From assembly GCA_040902885.1 (NCBI GenBank), contig JBBDWK010000018.1, positions 1 to 41,813 on the forward strand: DNA of 41,813 nucleotides. The letters are read 5' to 3'. The notes under the pieces were generated by a model, which saw nothing but the letters and a program-made list of their open reading frames with translations, did not search any database and was not told the origin of the DNA. Within the stretch, counting starts at the first letter, position 1. The number at the start of each line of letters is the position of its first letter. Below are positions 41,769 to 41,813 of the stretch, in pieces. The stretch comes from JBBDWK01 sp040902885 (lineage in GTDB: Bacteria; Acidobacteriota; Terriglobia; Bryobacterales; Bryobacteraceae). Both the position numbers and the translations under genes were made by a program.

Positions 41769-41813
41769 TCAGAAAAAATCGTGGGTGGACTCGGGTTCGG
41801 GCAGCTTGCCAAG
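41769..41813 (-). CDS. Possible C-terminus of a gene entering from the right edge
   Basis: The minus-strand frame from the window edge reads LGKLPEPESTHDFF and then TGA. It is open to the edge and could be the end of a larger gene, but 14 residues cannot be classified and the reading may be chance. Confidence 0.2.
   Translation of the reverse strand, partial: LGKLPEPESTHDFF

Overview
The window is about 41.8 kb of GC-rich bacterial DNA and most resembles an Acidobacteriota genome of the Solibacter/Bryobacterales type. The grounds are four large TonB-dependent receptors with a carboxypeptidase-regulatory-like N-terminus, two 'acidobacterial duplicated orphan permease' (ADOP) proteins (one with its PadR regulator), a DUF1080 protein, and a multihaem c-type cytochrome fused to TPRs. 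A run of 10 Ns inside a palindrome marks it as a scaffolded draft or metagenome assembly. The lineage is inferred from gene content, not from a marker gene.

Layout. (1) 93-16473: outer-membrane uptake region. It holds four TonB-dependent receptors, a DUF1080 secreted protein, a periplasmic PQQ-type glucose/sorbosone dehydrogenase homologue, and a vapBC toxin-antitoxin pair broken by two separate 1-nt indels. Two of the receptors are convergent paralogues. (2) 16593-18743: a seven-CXXCH cytochrome with a C-terminal TPR array. (3) 18834-22434: a tight four-gene cassette of SDR epimerase, methyltransferase, DegT/StrS aminotransferase and methyltransferase. It looks like synthesis of a methylated amino sugar or a related small molecule, but no glycosyltransferase is adjacent. 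(4) 22431-24927: two little-known proteins on the minus strand, one with a DUF697-like C-terminus and one with a PD-(D/E)XK nuclease-like motif set. A long hairpin repeat containing the assembly gap separates them. (5) 25030-33346: two ADOP permeases bracketing small genes. Here lie an internally deleted methyltransferase, an SDR fragment, a DUF309 protein, and a DUF2092 gene coupled to a gene for a repeat-rich exported protein. (6) 33392-34079: an intact Phd-type antitoxin/PIN toxin pair. (7) 34274-36515: a secreted alpha/beta esterase followed at once by galactokinase. (8) 36609-41041, minus strand: an operon of secreted Xaa-Pro aminopeptidase, CHASE2 histidine kinase and NtrC-type sigma-54 activator, with nearly no spacing. 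(9) 41130-41552: an orphan Imm50-like protein, then a degenerate third copy of the hairpin repeat and the window edge.

How the genes fit together: the receptors, DUF1080 protein, esterase, sugar dehydrogenase and galactokinase suit a soil heterotroph living on polysaccharide and oligosaccharide. The most unusual parts are the orphan sugar/methyl cassette, whose epimerase lacks the usual catalytic Tyr; the PD-(D/E)XK protein of unknown role; the peptidase-kinase-sigma-54 activator operon with a leaderless-looking promoter; the branched palindrome after the sugar dehydrogenase; and the dispersed GC-rich hairpin family. I saw no rRNA, tRNA, CRISPR array, prophage or complete insertion sequence.
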